Assembly (NCBI GenBank): GCA_025677835.1
Contig: JAIXMR010000105.1
Coordinates: forward strand, 1 to 64,000
Direction: 5' to 3'
Length of the DNA: 64,000 nt
Source of the DNA: Sporodiniella umbellata
Lineage: Eukaryota > Mucoromycota > Mucoromycetes > Mucorales > Rhizopodaceae
In this document: positions 24,501-38,025 of the stretch, piece after piece
Position numbering within the stretch: the stretch's first letter is position 1
Layout of the letters: each line of letters begins with the position of its first letter
Program-made: the position numbers and the translations under genes
The notes under the pieces: model-generated
Databases searched by the model: none
What the model was told of the DNA's origin: nothing
The model's input: the letters and a program-made list of their open reading frames with translations, nothing else

Positions 24501-27500
24501 AAAGGAGTAATACAGCACCTAAAAAGCCCGTTAAAAACGCTCTGTAAAAAATAGTGTTCTTACTTTGCAATCAATGCTCTCATGCTCAATAAAAGCATCA
24601 GCCATGGCCTCAATAACAGGTGTAACGCTCTCATCAGTAAAATTTTCAAATATTTTGTTTAAAAGCTTTAGTACAGCAATTTGAGTATTCGTGTCTCTAT
24701 AACTAATCATAGCCAAAAGACCGGATCTGTTTAAAATATGCAAGAAAGCTTGATCGTTAGTCCAACAGGCTCTGATTACATTGAGAGCTTCAATTCTCTG
24801 AGCTCCTGTATATTGAGATAGTCCTAAAACTATATTTGGAAAGAATGGCTCGGCAATACTTATGTCATGTTTACAGAGAGAATCCATACTACAAATGAAA
24901 ATTTCACCTCTATTCTTAGCAGCACATGCTTTTTGTAACTATAAAAAAAGTGTTATTTGTATAACTCATTCAAAAAAAAATACCTTTGCTTTAAACAGGT
25001 GCGAAATATCGTCTTTCAAAAAGCTTTGAGTCTTATTCATATATTTAATGACAAACCCCATCAGCTAAATATTTTTAATATACACGAACGCAAAAATTTT
25101 TTAGCCATTACTTATATATATGTAAACAAATTTGGATAGTAGTTTACCTCAGCAACAGCAACAGATATGACTTTTCCCTTTCTGGACTGGTTAAGCAGGT
25201 TTTCGGATAGAGAATCGTAAAACTGTAGCTCTGTCATTTCACCAATATCGACCTCAATTCCGTTGTAGTAAGGGTTTATGTTGTTGTTTAACACAACACT
25301 CGTAACTTGTATACCAGTGAGATTTCTTGTTGAGAGGTCGCCTTTGTAACTAAACTCATCGTAAAGAACTCTCTATTTTCAATCATAATTACAATATGTT
25401 CAGCATTCTGGTTTTTTTTTAACTGGTTTACCGTAGGCACAACATTGAATTGACCCCAGTTTTTGAATATTTGACTAAAAATTTGGAGGTTACCACGAGA
25501 GACACGTGGCGTTTCATGATAGACATTCTGTACCAAGTAGCTCTATTAAGCAATTATGAGTCTTTCTAGACGAAAAAAGATAGAATGCAATTGAGATTAC
25601 TAAGAATATTGACACATTGTGTCTAGAATCATTAGTGTCAGGTAGCTTCGTATTCCGTCCCCAAGCTATAAGAATTATACAAAGATCTTGCACAAAGTAA
25701 TTCATTGGCTGTCCATACTCTCTTCCTCTAACTACTAGTTTCATCAAAGGCTCTATCCAAAAAGAAGCAAATTTTTCAAAAGCAACAGGGTAATTGATTA
25801 TGACCTTAGCTAGGTATAACTGGACGACTAAAGATATTCCATAATCTGTAAAAGCTCTATGGAAGCGCTGCATCCAGCTTGGCATTTTTGTACTCTCTTC
25901 TTCCGGAACTGAAATTTCTGTATGTAGTTTTTGAATTACTTCACGCAGAGAAAGCATGCATGGGTTTTTGTTAAACACATCAATTTCAAACAGTGTATCT
26001 TCACTGTCGTGAATTAGAGTATCTTCCATAACTATGTCTTCATCTAAGATATTCTTGGGGCTATTAAATTCAACTGCTGATTGACTATTTGAACCGTTTT
26101 CAAGCAAAAACTAACATAGAATGTTTTAGCTGTTGTTTACAATCTTTTTTGACTATCGACAAAACTCACCTCTGACAAAGAAGGCTGTGCGAAACTAGAT
26201 TGTCACAGAATTAAGTAATATTATAGAGAGACAACATTTTACCTGCTCCCTTGTAATGTTGTGGATGTCACATAAGAATCTCTATTTGCAATTTTCATAT
26301 CATGCAGAGCGCCGCTTTTTTTTATATCTTCCAACTTCATCTTTGTAGGAGCTTCTTCAAGCTCAAGTTCTAAAAACACTGTTTTTCTACCATCAAAAAT
26401 GTTTTTCCATATACAGAAACTTGCATCTTCTCTGAAGAGAAAAGCGTCAAAGAAAGCTTCTGATTTTTTTGGTACTCTTTGAGTAGCTAAGATAATAGCT
26501 GAAACTATGTTATATGCTGCCTGATTGTATTCTAACTTTGATTGATGTATGTCATCTGAGTCCGATAACTCTATTTCGCCGCGAACAGCGCGTGCTCTTT
26601 TTAATAACTCTGTTGTCATCATCTTTCCCTGTGCATCTTTTCCCTTTTGTTTTTCGTATGTGATACTAATAGCGCTTGATGCGCCGCTAAGCATATCTGG
26701 AGGAAGAACATCATAAAGAACGTAAAAAAAAAAAAAAAAGTTAAGGATACTAGCAAAAAATGGACTGTGAGTTAGTAGGTAACAGATAATAAAAAGGATA
26801 TTTTCATCAGTTTAAAGCAGGAAGTTCGTTCCTTCATATCTATCAAAACTTTTTCGCTATTTGTGCTAGATAATGGCGGCTTGTTAATGACATTCATAAT
26901 ATAAAAAACGTTTTTCTCGTAGAAAGAGGAGGCATAACTTGAGCCAACTAAAGGTAGCATAAAAACGACAAGCTGGATGAGGTTTTGCCTATGCAAAATT
27001 AGAATGCTACTGTCTTTGAATTGCCTATGTAGATAGAAGAATATTAGTGACTAAAATTACGCTTGAGGTATGGTTTTCGTTTTAATCTACTCTAGACAAG
27101 ACTGCGAAACTTCTAAGAAACTTGAAAGCCCAATATTCTTAGCAAACTTAGCCAAGGACTCCCTTATTGCCATCTCGTGGATATGCTGCTCTTCTGGTAC
27201 AACAACCTTTTTTATAAGCTTAAAAAGGAGCACTGATTTAAAAGTGACCATAGTATCCAACAGTTTATCCAAGATAGGTATATAATTGCTATATCTGCAA
27301 CGAAAGAAGATAAGTTCTCACTTTATATGTAAAGCAAACTGCTTCTTACAATGTAGATCCCTTGACTATCTGAGAGGAGTTTGCAGGAAACTGGCTAATT
27401 ACAGTACTGCTCATACACTCAAATATCTTGTACGAATGTTAGCCTCCTTTTTCTTCTTTTTTTCTTTACCTGGTTTAAAAAGGACTCTTCCATATTTATA

Positions 27501-30500
27501 TAAACTGGCAAAAGATCAAGAGCGCTGTTGATAATCGTAAAGTTCTTTTGTTCAAAAAAATGAATAAAAGCATTAAAGAGCAAATCTACAGCAGGTCTCC
27601 CTTTTGATCTCGCTATTATATCCGGATCTGCTCCAAATAGAAGTTTTAGGAAAGCAATCAGGTTTAACGTGCCTTCATGAGTTTTCCAGCCATAAATCCT
27701 ATTGTGTTTTTACAGATAACGCAAAGTTTAGCATGGCATTTTAGAAAAAAATAAATTATACATTTTTTCCAAAAGCTTCATATCTTTCATAAGCTATGCG
27801 AAAAAAACACTGTGGTTAGAAAATTTTGTTTACCAGACGCAATAAAATTTACAAAATCTGTCATTTCTTTCAGCGGTTTTCTATGACTAGTTCTATTTTC
27901 TTTAAAGTACTCAAAAATAATAAAAAGGTAGTCAGCCACTATAGGATAGTTAATGTTCGATGCAAACGCCATCGAAAAAGCTGAGAAGTTATAGGCGATA
28001 CTATCAAACATCTAAAGAGAAATATGAGAAAAATACCTAGAGTTTACTTTCTTACATAGACACCATATTTTTGAATGATACTGAGCTTTGTAGCATCAGA
28101 GGCCTTTGAGCGATCGCCCGAAAGTCCCTATGATCAATTTAGATACTTTTTACTCTCTGTTCACATCAAAAACAAAAGCCTTTTTACCATTAAATTGCTT
28201 GCCTCATTTGCTGCAATTTCTGGTTGAGAAAGTACAATACTAATTGTTTCACCCAAAAGCTGAATCCAAAGGGGATCATTTACTTGATCACACAGTTCCA
28301 AGTAGTTTACAAGCAATGTCTTGCAATAACAGTTTACAGTCTCAGGATGATTTTTGTTCACTTGATGAGCTTTCTGGCAGACCAAACCAAACAGATGGGA
28401 AGATTGCAGAAATCTTATAGCACTCACAGTGCCCACCATGCTAACCAACGAAATCTGATCTAGTGATTATATATAAGTAATGTACCAGCAACAGTGAGCT
28501 GTATTAGTTACCTCGATTGATATTCAAATCAACAGCCAAGCTCAAATTTTCGTTCAAAAGTACATGTGCTATTGACTCTGCTACTTGTTCTACAAGGCCT
28601 TGAGCTGCTATTTCTTTTGATATCGCAATAAATTGTTTGGCAATGTTAAAAATTCTATTAACACTGGAATTCGTAACGGTATGTCCTTGATTATTTTCGA
28701 TCTTCTCCGATATTTTTTTGGGAGTAAGCAAAATCGAAGCAACTAACTGAGTAAAACGAGGATGAAGCAGAATGTCCGATGTTTCACTGTTAATGAGCTG
28801 GTAGCAGTCAAATCCTTTCTCAGTGGAACTGAAAAGTAAGCCAAAAAAGTACACTATTCTTGTAGATACATAATAGTAAACAAATTGAATTTTGGTTTTC
28901 TCAACTGTATTTCCTTCAAAGCTTTCTCCGGTCGCTTCTTCAGGGGTATTCAACACAAAATATGTAATAGCGTCCAATAGCGTTGACGAAGGCTGAGTCA
29001 GAAGCTCCATACGTTCCACAACTTCGCGTTCAATAAGCCAAATGTAACCATCGATTGTTGTCTGTAGTTGATATATCCAAGCGATATAGTTGGGTAGTTG
29101 ATCTTCTTCTTCATCTAGAACAGATGGTGGTTTCAATCGACCTGTTTCAAATATATTTGTCAAATAATACAAGTCTTCATCCAACTTTTTCCATAACCAA
29201 TGTTTTCCACTAGCGACTCCTAAAATAAAGTGTTGAGGGTTTTTTCTTAAAAAAAAAAAAACAGGCACTTACCCGGTACTTTAGTCACAAATTCTGCAAA
29301 AAAGTTTATACAAGTCTTGGCATAAGTACGCTGATACTTTGCGCTTTCTTGAAAAGACCATTCGACTACAGAAGGTAAATCTTTTACTTCTTCAGAGCCA
29401 ATGAAAGGCCGCTGTGTAGGACTTGGCTTTAAAAACAAATTTGACTTGACACGCATAATGCGCTTTATGTGAGAGATTGCTTCTACTACCTGATCCTTGG
29501 TGCCTATAGAGGGATGATCTGAATCGGCCAACTTTAAGCTTAAAAACAGCTGCCCCAAAAGCTCAATTGTATACTCGGAAACCAGAGTAGACTCTTCTCT
29601 AAATAGTCTGTATATGCGATTGAAAACTAATGTAGAACCAAGTCGCTGCGTTGAGCTAGGATGAGACATTAAGTTGTAAAGTCTTTTGAGCAAGGACTTG
29701 ATGTTCTGTGCACCATCTGTTGACCTTGAGGTTTGTTTAATGGACCATCTTACAAACTCCTGAATACATTCTGCACCGTATTCTCGTAAACTTGCATCTG
29801 AGTCGCAAGCAGCATGCAAACAAGATTTTAAAAGAGCTGTAGTTTCAGGGTTTTCGTACTGAGCGTTGTTTGTAAACCAATGAATTGTTTGTGAGTTGAG
29901 AAGTCGAAACATGTCTCGGGGTACTTGATCAGGCTCTATGGCAAGTCGTAGCATAATAGGAAATAAACGTAGATAGAATTTATGGTAGCTAGATTCACTA
30001 GACTCTTTTGTATCCTTCATTTGCTGTGCGCTTTTTCCTATCATAAAAACAACAAGTCCGTGTATCAATTCGCATGACGCTACTTTCACTCTTCGGTCAG
30101 GCGATGACTCAGCCAATTCGCATATTCTTGGCAGAAACTCATCTTTTCACAGAAAAAAAAGGGGAAGGAGGTCAACTAAGCGACATTAGATTCATTACGC
30201 TTACCTAGACAAATATCGATAGTTGCATTCTGAAAAGGCAAGTGCATTATAAGCCTTTTTGTAGAATCCCAAGCGACAATGTCTTCATTCTTTGTGTGGC
30301 TATTTTCTTCCATTAACATCCTTTTATTTTTGCCACCTAGACGACCCAGAAATCGCATCATTCTCAGCTGGAGCTCCTGTATAGATGTATATTCGCTTAT
30401 AGCCACACCAAGCTCTGATTCACTAGGAGCTGCTTCAAATTTGCGCTGTGACGCGGTGGGTAGTTTATAGCTTTTCTTTTTTAGGTTGTTGAGATGTGTA

Positions 30501-33500
30501 TAGCTATCTTCGGACGGTACAATACCGATGAGAAGGTACTCGTTGATACAAGGCAAAACGCGGGCTAAAAAATCTTCATCCATCTCATAATCCGAACTTG
30601 AACTTAAAAACCCATCAAGCGTATCAACTGCAATGACAGCCAGAGGATTGTACGCGATACCAATACGGAGGGCCTTTTCTAATGGTCCAGAAATTTCAGA
30701 AATCGAAAAAAAAGCAGTCGGGTAGGCCAAGACTAACTTCAAGCAGGATACCAAGAGATCGTCTGTAAATTGTTGTAATCGATACCAAACCTCTTTAACG
30801 TATTCTTTGAACGCCAAATAGGTAGTATAGTCGTCTGGCTGTACACCCGTTTGTTTTAATTTTTAAAAAATGAAAACCAAAAAAAAAAGGGTGCGTTAAA
30901 ATCGCCCTGTCTTACCTTTACTCCGTCTCCTTCAAACAAAATATCTCGATCGACATGGTGTTTTTTGCACTTTTCAAAAAAACTTCTCTGTTTTGCAACC
31001 TCCAATATCTGTGCCAGCATCTTATAAAAACCACTGACAAGCGGGTTTTTTATACTTTGATCAACTAGAGAGGTACCCAAAATGTAAATCCAGTCGGGCA
31101 ACCTCTCATTTCCTAACTTCTTGACTAGAAGACACCAAAATTCAACAAAATTTTGAAATAGCAAAAAGTCTTTAGGATTCACTGGTTGTAAAGTGTTCGT
31201 CAAAATTTTTGAGTTTGTGTCCTCAGATACTCCTTCTTCAGAATCAGTCAGCTTCAAGTTGAATATGTCTATAGCCCTTATAATAGATGTCATAAAGGTA
31301 TCATATAATATTCTAGAAAGAGCTGTTGTGTTTTCCATAGTCTCTTCTATTACTATATCTTTCACAAAATCACCCTCTTCGTCAGAATCCTCTGTGCTGT
31401 TCATGTAGGATAAGATAGGTGGCTCAAGTTGTTGTTTAAACGCCCTTTTCAGCATAACCTCCCAAAAATAAAGAAGGTCTTGATAGACGTGCCGAAGACC
31501 TTTTCCTGGTATCTCTATGTCCGTACAAGTGTATATCAACGCCTTTTCAACTGATTTTTTTTTAAAAAAAAAGTAAATGTTAAATACAGAGGGCAGAAAA
31601 AGAAGATCATTTCTTACAAAAGCTTCCCAAGAATTTACGAAGCACACCTTCTCCCTTTCGGTGGAGCATTAAGATCAAATCGGAAATCGAATTAACACCT
31701 TGGATTCTATGATGCCCGCTCATACGAGCAAAATTAACAATAAATGTATCACACATACGATACAGTGCGTCCATGAGTTCGTTTGGTACTTGATCAAGCT
31801 CTCCTACAAAAGAAGAGTATGCCCGAAGAAAAGAGGGCAAATGCCTCAAATATTCATGTTGTTCTGAATTAGCACTATATATATAAAGAAGATATTTTTT
31901 AGATAAGCTTTTAGAAATATGTCTAAGATCACTCACTCTGAATAAAGCCAATTGCTTTTTTTCACCAGCTCAGTACAGAGCCTATCCATTTCTTTTGCGC
32001 CGATTACTTTGGCGCGTACTTTCGAAAAGTAACCTATACCGCGAATTGCTGCAGAAGTACTAAAAAAGTGCTCTAAATCGTTGCCTAATGTCAGCAGCTC
32101 CATAAAGTTATGCGTAAAGAACTTTAAGAAATAAGGAAGTGGTCAGTTCAATAACACTCAGGTAAATCAATAGTAAAAAAATTTACCTGAAGGGCTGCTT
32201 TTTCTCGTAAACCGTGAGGGTTTATATAGATGATATCGGCCAACTAAAAGATAATCAATTAATAAAGCAAGTCTTTACACCAAAAAAAAAAAAAAAAAAA
32301 GAGGAGGAAGAGAGTATGTTTCCTCTTTCTTACAGCAATTAAGAAATGATCATAAGCAAAAGTTGCATGCTTAAATAAAGATCGATTATGGTGAGTAGAG
32401 CCTACTTGTAGGTATTTGTAAAGCTCTTCACAATGTGGTAAGATCATGTTTTTAAATAAAGAGGTATGTGCAGAAAAAAGGTCTAAGGCAGAGATAGTAC
32501 TTGTATAGCGGGTCAAGTCCGAGGATATACGAAGAAGATTCAAAATAATTTGAAACAAACGGTCGCTTTCGTCTGACTCAGGCTCTATCAGGCGTATTTT
32601 GCAGCACAGGACAGAGTTTAAACAATTAAGAGCACCAGGTGTAAAAGCACTCTCTTTTGGATTTTTGAAGACAGTGTGATCCAGCGAATTAAGGCACCAA
32701 GTTTTTAAGAGGATAGGATCTTTTACCTGGGATGGATAGAACCTAGCTAGGGTTCCCAAAAGTTCAAGCAACTTGGCTTTGATTGTAGGTGAAACTTTGG
32801 AAGGGGGAAGGGTGTACATCGATGAAAATCGGTTGTAAATACTTGGGATGTTCATAACAGATGTATCCAGCTGACTTGTTTGCTTATTGAGCATAGTTAT
32901 TAATACATCTAAAGCTGCTACACGCGCTCTTCCGCTTGCAATAGAAGCTATTTGGATACAACAGGCCTATTGTTTATTTTATATATATAGCCTTTTTAAG
33001 TACTTCTCATCTTTAAAGTCCCTCTCTCTCTCTCGCTTCGCATAAAAATAAAAATAAAAGCTCTTTCTCTTTTTTTTTTTTATTTTCGAAAACTGCGAAA
33101 TTTTCTTGTAAGAACTTACTTCCAACTCTGTCACATAGACTTGTAATACTGACTTTGCCTTTGTTATAAATGTTGTCAAAAATCCTAATAAATTGGTTTG
33201 CGCCGACATAATACTTCCATCTCTTGAAAGTGCAAAATTTCGTAAAAAGCGCGTTATGCCCCTTTCATAATGAAACAGTAAAGAACATATATAATCTAAA
33301 TAAAAGGTCAAAATCATGTATCTACTACTATACAAGTGTTTATCATCATAGTGACAAGCCCTTTTTTTTTTCTGCGAACCTATATCTTTTGAAGTGACAT
33401 AATTCATTACTTCACTTCCTAATTCAACTGAAATAGTCTTTGCATCTCCCATGCTTTTGTTTTTGGGTCCATCTTCAGAAGTTGTTCGGTAAAAACTTTC

Positions 33501-33533
33501 GAGTAAATCTTCTATTCTTCTCAAATGTGACAT
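18537..33533 (-). CDS. PRKDC: DNA-dependent protein kinase catalytic subunit (DNA-PKcs), multi-exon
   Basis: A PI3K-related kinase of non-homologous end joining, recruited by Ku to broken DNA. The gene runs on the minus strand from ATG 33533-33531 (MSHLRRIEDLLESFYRTTSED) to TAA at 18539-18537, with dozens of short introns; I did not fix every exon, so the span includes introns (roughly 4,000 aa expected, like human). Landmarks: N-terminal HEAT region (LARFYPSQVKDPILLK near 32.7 kb); PSWMQRFHRAF with LYLAKVIINYPVAF near 25.8 kb; an S/TQ cluster near 23.95 kb; ELPDIQISYKDLLNPLEVV near 23.5 kb; kinase start MASIRKPKRIRIYG with LVKGGEDLRLDQRIEQIF at 20004-19885; catalytic GIGDRHLENF near 19.35 kb; DFGHAFGSATEMLPIPEL near 19.2 kb; FATC end LATDPSVLGLMWIGWQSYL. 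The kinase and FATC match DNA-PKcs, not ATM, ATR, TOR or TRRAP. Confidence 0.93.
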
Positions 33534-35437
33534 TGCAGAGAACAAAAAAAAAAGACTAGAACAAAGAATTAAGGAACGCGAGAAACTAGACAGTCACTAT
33601 CGCGATTGCCTAAAACGCGACTTTTATTGGATTAAAGGCAAAAAAAAAAGTTGGTAAAACAAATCAAACTTGAACGCTTCATTAGCAATAGTTTAGTGTA
33701 TATTAGGCTTTGACTGAGACAATTCAAAGACTTGAAATCATAACCCACACTAGTTTTCGTGGCGGCCTTAACTTTATTCCCCAGAATTTTGTAACAGCAT
33801 TGTCCACTATCAAGAGTTCTCAATGATGCATAGCTATTACCTACAGGTTTTAAGCCAAAGAGGTTTTGTGCCTTTACAGAAAGTATACAGAGTTAAACTT
33901 TTTACATGTCTAAATTCATGCTAGGTGCAGTTTCCTTTTCAAATCAAAGCTAACTCTTTCCCCTTTTACTAAACCACACTTATAGATCTTTTTTCAATAT
34001 ATATATATTCCAAAAATGGGAAAAAAAAGGTCAATTGGTTTTATTGAGAATACGTGCTCACTTTTTTTTTTGTCAAACCAGTTTAAGATTATCAAAATAA
34101 AGGGGAGGAAGAAAGAGAAAGATGACCTGTATTGTTTTCTTTTATTTACTCTTGCTATTTCAAAAAGAAAAGAGTTAGAGTGGGCACTTCATACTGACTA
34201 CAAAGAAGAAAACTCTCAGTAGTACATAATAAAAAGTAGGCACTATTTTTCTTTTTCTTTTCTTTTTGCCTATTTTAGATTTAAGGATTTTGTTTATGTA
34301 ATGTTTCGGTAAGAACAATCTGATATTCAAAAAAAAAAAAAAAAGGAACGAAACATGCTTGACCGGCGCAATTAACCGGTATTGGATTTATTGGACATAT
34401 GCTTTTTGTTAATAAGTAACCAAGAATAAAAACGAACTTTGTTTCTTAAATCTCTATGTAACATAGTACAGTTTTTATTACTCAAAAGAAAGGGACATAC
34501 TTGATGTCAGCATATTTCTATGATGTATGGCCGTTTCAGATATATATATATTGAAATTTGGCCACACAAAGGGAAAACTATGTATAGGTGTTATTAAAAA
34601 TAGGATCCATGACAGTGTGTTGTGGCGTTTTTTCAAATGGTGAGTCTCAATTACACAACTGTCCTTTTTCTTTCAGTTACCGTTGTACAAGATGAGTTGG
34701 AAGTAGGCATGATCATCGTTAAACACTCTAGACAATAGCGCAATAGAGAACTGTATACAATTGTTGTGGCGGTCAATAAAGCTTTTCAAATAAACCAAAC
34801 ACGCCAATCAAAGCGCACTCTTCAAAGTAGTTTCTGTTGAACAAAAGGCGTGTTAGTATTCAATCGACGTAGAACTCTATGAATAGATGCAAGTCGCTGA
34901 AGGGCCAAGAAAAGCACACTATTACTGATCTGCTTTAGGACTCCCTACTTGTAGGTATAAACTATCGCCACTCTATTTTCAAATCCAATAATATAGTGAT
35001 CATTTTTAGTCTTTCTAACAAAACCTTTTAAACCATCTTATGGCTGCATTTGGCTGGTAACGAAACCTGTAAATGACGGATGATAGGTATGCCAAACAGA
35101 TGAACAAAACAGCTGAGTTGACACTGGGTTCTAGGTCGGTGTTGAGTTTAAAACGTTGTAGAAAGCAGCATAACGAACAAGGGCCAAGCACTCGCTTTAA
35201 TCAGAAGTATAGTTTGCAGTCAACAGAACATGTCTTATTACTGTTAACAGAAAAGTGAAGAGTCTTCTTTAGATTGTCATGCCAGTCCAGGATGTCTATT
35301 AAACTCCATCTCTTTTATGCGCGAAGCCCCGGCTATTTATTGTAACTTTTTTTGGAGTATGAATACTCTTTTTTTCTTCTTTTATCAGCACAAAAGCCTT
35401 TTTTTTTGGTTTTTTTTCTGGGTTTTTTTTTTTTTGC
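33534..35437. other. Divergent intergenic region, DNA-PKcs to phosphatase
   Basis: 1.9 kb between two divergent starts. AT-rich with poly(T) near the phosphatase ATG (35398-35435). Short frames at 34016 and 35073 show no recognisable protein. No RNA gene seen. Confidence 0.45.
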
Positions 35438-36648
35438 ATGTCTCTTGGTAATACTTATCGTAATACCGAAGAAGGAAGCTTTGGCGTATTAAACTTTCGA
35501 GACTTGGGTCTTTCTACTGCTGAGAATGCAGAAAACAAACAGTAAATGACAAAAGCAAAAGCGATTGAAACTAACTTGAAAGATATGTCAAACCAGGTGT
35601 TGTGTTTCGCTCAGCTACTTTAGATAATATGAGCGAAGTGGATGTGAATGATTTCATTAAGGCTCATGAGATTAGAACTATTTTGGACTTGAGAACAGCG
35701 TAAAAGAAAAAACTTTTTTTTTGTAACAGCTTTTTATAACAAAGGTTGCGTTTATATAGTATGGAAGGCGAGGAAGGTTTACCTATTGACAAACTTTATC
35801 CTACGGTGGTACTTGACGCTGTAAGATTTTTATGTATATATATTCCACCTAAAGTCTGATGTAATCATTATTGCTTTTTAGTTGGCACCCAATAACCTAA
35901 AAAAAACCAATGAAGTTGAAGATGATATATTATCTTTAAAGAACGAGGAAACCACTTTACGCAAGAAATACAGAATAGATATTGCCGGCAAAAACTTCCA
36001 AAGATCATGTATATTTGCTGCATGTTCATTTCCTGTCAAAGTGTATGTGTGTATGTATGGAAAGAAAAAAAACTAACTTGGATTTTATTGTTAGCTATAT
36101 TGTTCTTTTAATGATATTTTGTCAAAGACAAAAGGCCGGTTATGTGGTCGGAAAAGAAGTGCTATCCAAAATGGGAGTCAATCAGCTGGTCAAAGAGTTT
36201 ACCATCCACTGTCAGCCAGAGATCAAGAGGGCCTTGATGGTCTTTACAGAACCTGATAACTACCCGATTGAAATCCACTGCACACAAGGAAAGGATCGAA
36301 CAGGTATGATTTCTGCCCTCATCTTGAGTATTGCCGGTGTACCTGAAGAGATCATTGTGAGCGATTACGCCAAAACACAGAAAGGCCTTTCTCCTATCTA
36401 TCAGCAAATGTTGGAAGACGTTCGACGTGTGGGTCTCACAGACGATTTCGTTAAATCACCACCCGAGGTACATATTTATATACATCAAGGTTGAAAATTA
36501 ATAGGGGCGTTCTCTATAGTATATGAGAAGTCTACTTGGATTTTTAAAAGAACACCATGGATCAATAGAAGGCTATCTAGACAAAATCGGCTTTACTCAT
36601 GAACACCGTGAAAAAGTACGAAGGATGGTTTGTATTGACCGACCTTAG
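35438..36648 (+). CDS. Tyrosine phosphatase family protein (PF13350-type), 6 exons
   Basis: Exons 35438-35541, 35583-35699, 35760-35820, 35882-36042, 36095-36467, 36520-36648; 945 nt, 314 aa. The N-terminus NFRDLGLSTAEN and PGVVFRSATLDNM...ILDLRT is the typical opening of this dual-specificity/lipid phosphatase family. The P-loop is HCTQGKDRTG with nucleophile C210 and R216; the HCxxGKDRTG form suggests phosphoinositide or phosphotyrosine substrates (family knowledge). A hydrophobic stretch at about 149-157 (YIVLLMIFC) precedes the catalytic half and may touch membrane. The last exon continues family similarity (LKEHHGSIEGYLDKIG) to a TAG; an alternative donor at 36628 (ATG|GTTTGT) could change the last few residues. 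Confidence 0.87.
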
Positions 36649-38010
36649 ATATTCTGTGTGTAATATGTGTGAATTTTTTTTTTTTTTTTGAAAGATGCCA
36701 AACAATAAAAGGGGCTTATCAATACAGTAATTAGTCCTATAATACGTTCTTATTTTCTCTTGAATCAGAAACACTGTTTAATGCTGGGTATCAAGCTTCT
36801 CTCTATCGCTCTCTTAATCTTGTCATGATTTTAAGTTTGCCCGTAAATTCTGTTGTACAAGGTCTTTGTTCAAGTAGAAAGGAAACACAACCCTATTTTC
36901 TTTCTGGACTAGGACTGGTCTCCTGATTGGCTTGCTCGTTTTGCGCCACACTAAGATGGGTTGGGTGTAGACTGGGAGGGGGGTCTTACCAATGACACAC
37001 ATTGTTTACGCTTTCAATTTGTTTTATCTATGCAAGTGTCATCATAAGTTTATGCTAAGCAAACGAATCCTTCCAAAGAAAAAAGCTATTGCTAGCGTTT
37101 GTGTATTTGGACAAAAGCAGTTGTTGTTTCTTGAGATCAAGCGATAGCTATAGATCTAACCGAGGCATGACATCAAAACAGAACCCTGGTGAGGTTCGTT
37201 ACGCACCTTAGATCAAATTGCGGGGCTAAAAAGCTTGAAGCAGCATTTATCGTCCCATCACGGTCAACAATAAGCATTCCATAATTTTTCGCAGTCCTTT
37301 TTTTTTATGCCTACTTCTAAAGACTTGGTACCCAGTAACGCTTTGGGCTACAACGGACACTGGCCACGCTAAAATAGCTGCTTGTAACAACAGCTTGTGT
37401 TATAATGAAAGGTTCATTTTCAAAAATAAGCAATGTACAAACGATTCAAAGATGACTCTGATAAACTTGAACAATATCAGAGCATAGATCCCTCAAATTG
37501 AACACTTAAAGAACCAGTCTTGATTTTTTGTAGTAATAGATAATCTTTATTATTTCAAATTGGTGTTGTTAATGCCTATTAAAAAAAAGTGACTGTGAAA
37601 AGGGATGGGACCAAGATGGTATTGTAACAACTTTTAACCACCTTAAAAACCCTTGGTCCGACTTTTTTTTACATCTACAGCAGTGCATTCAACCTAGAAA
37701 AGTACACAGATGGCTTGATTTCTAGAAATTTTCCATTGAACTGACTGTAGAGAGTAAAAAACTTGCCATGAATAACTATACAATGAGTGCTTTTAACAAA
37801 AAAAAATGCCTCGCTTTTTAAACATTTACCCCGCATTTTAATTTTTCTCAACCTGCGAGTCAATGCTGAAAGTATCCGATTCTATAAAGCTACCTGAATA
37901 AAAAAACAATACAAAGTAAAGAAGAGTTCTATAAATTTAAAGAAGTGGGAAACACAAAATGTTTAATATATCAGTTAATTAGAAAAGGGTCAGAATAGGT
38001 CAATTTACTA
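36649..38010. other. Gene-poor spacer left of the accessory island
   Basis: 1.36 kb with a few A/T runs; no coding frame, RNA gene or repeat recognised. Confidence 0.45.
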
Positions 38011-38025
38011 TATAGTGAAGCTGGG

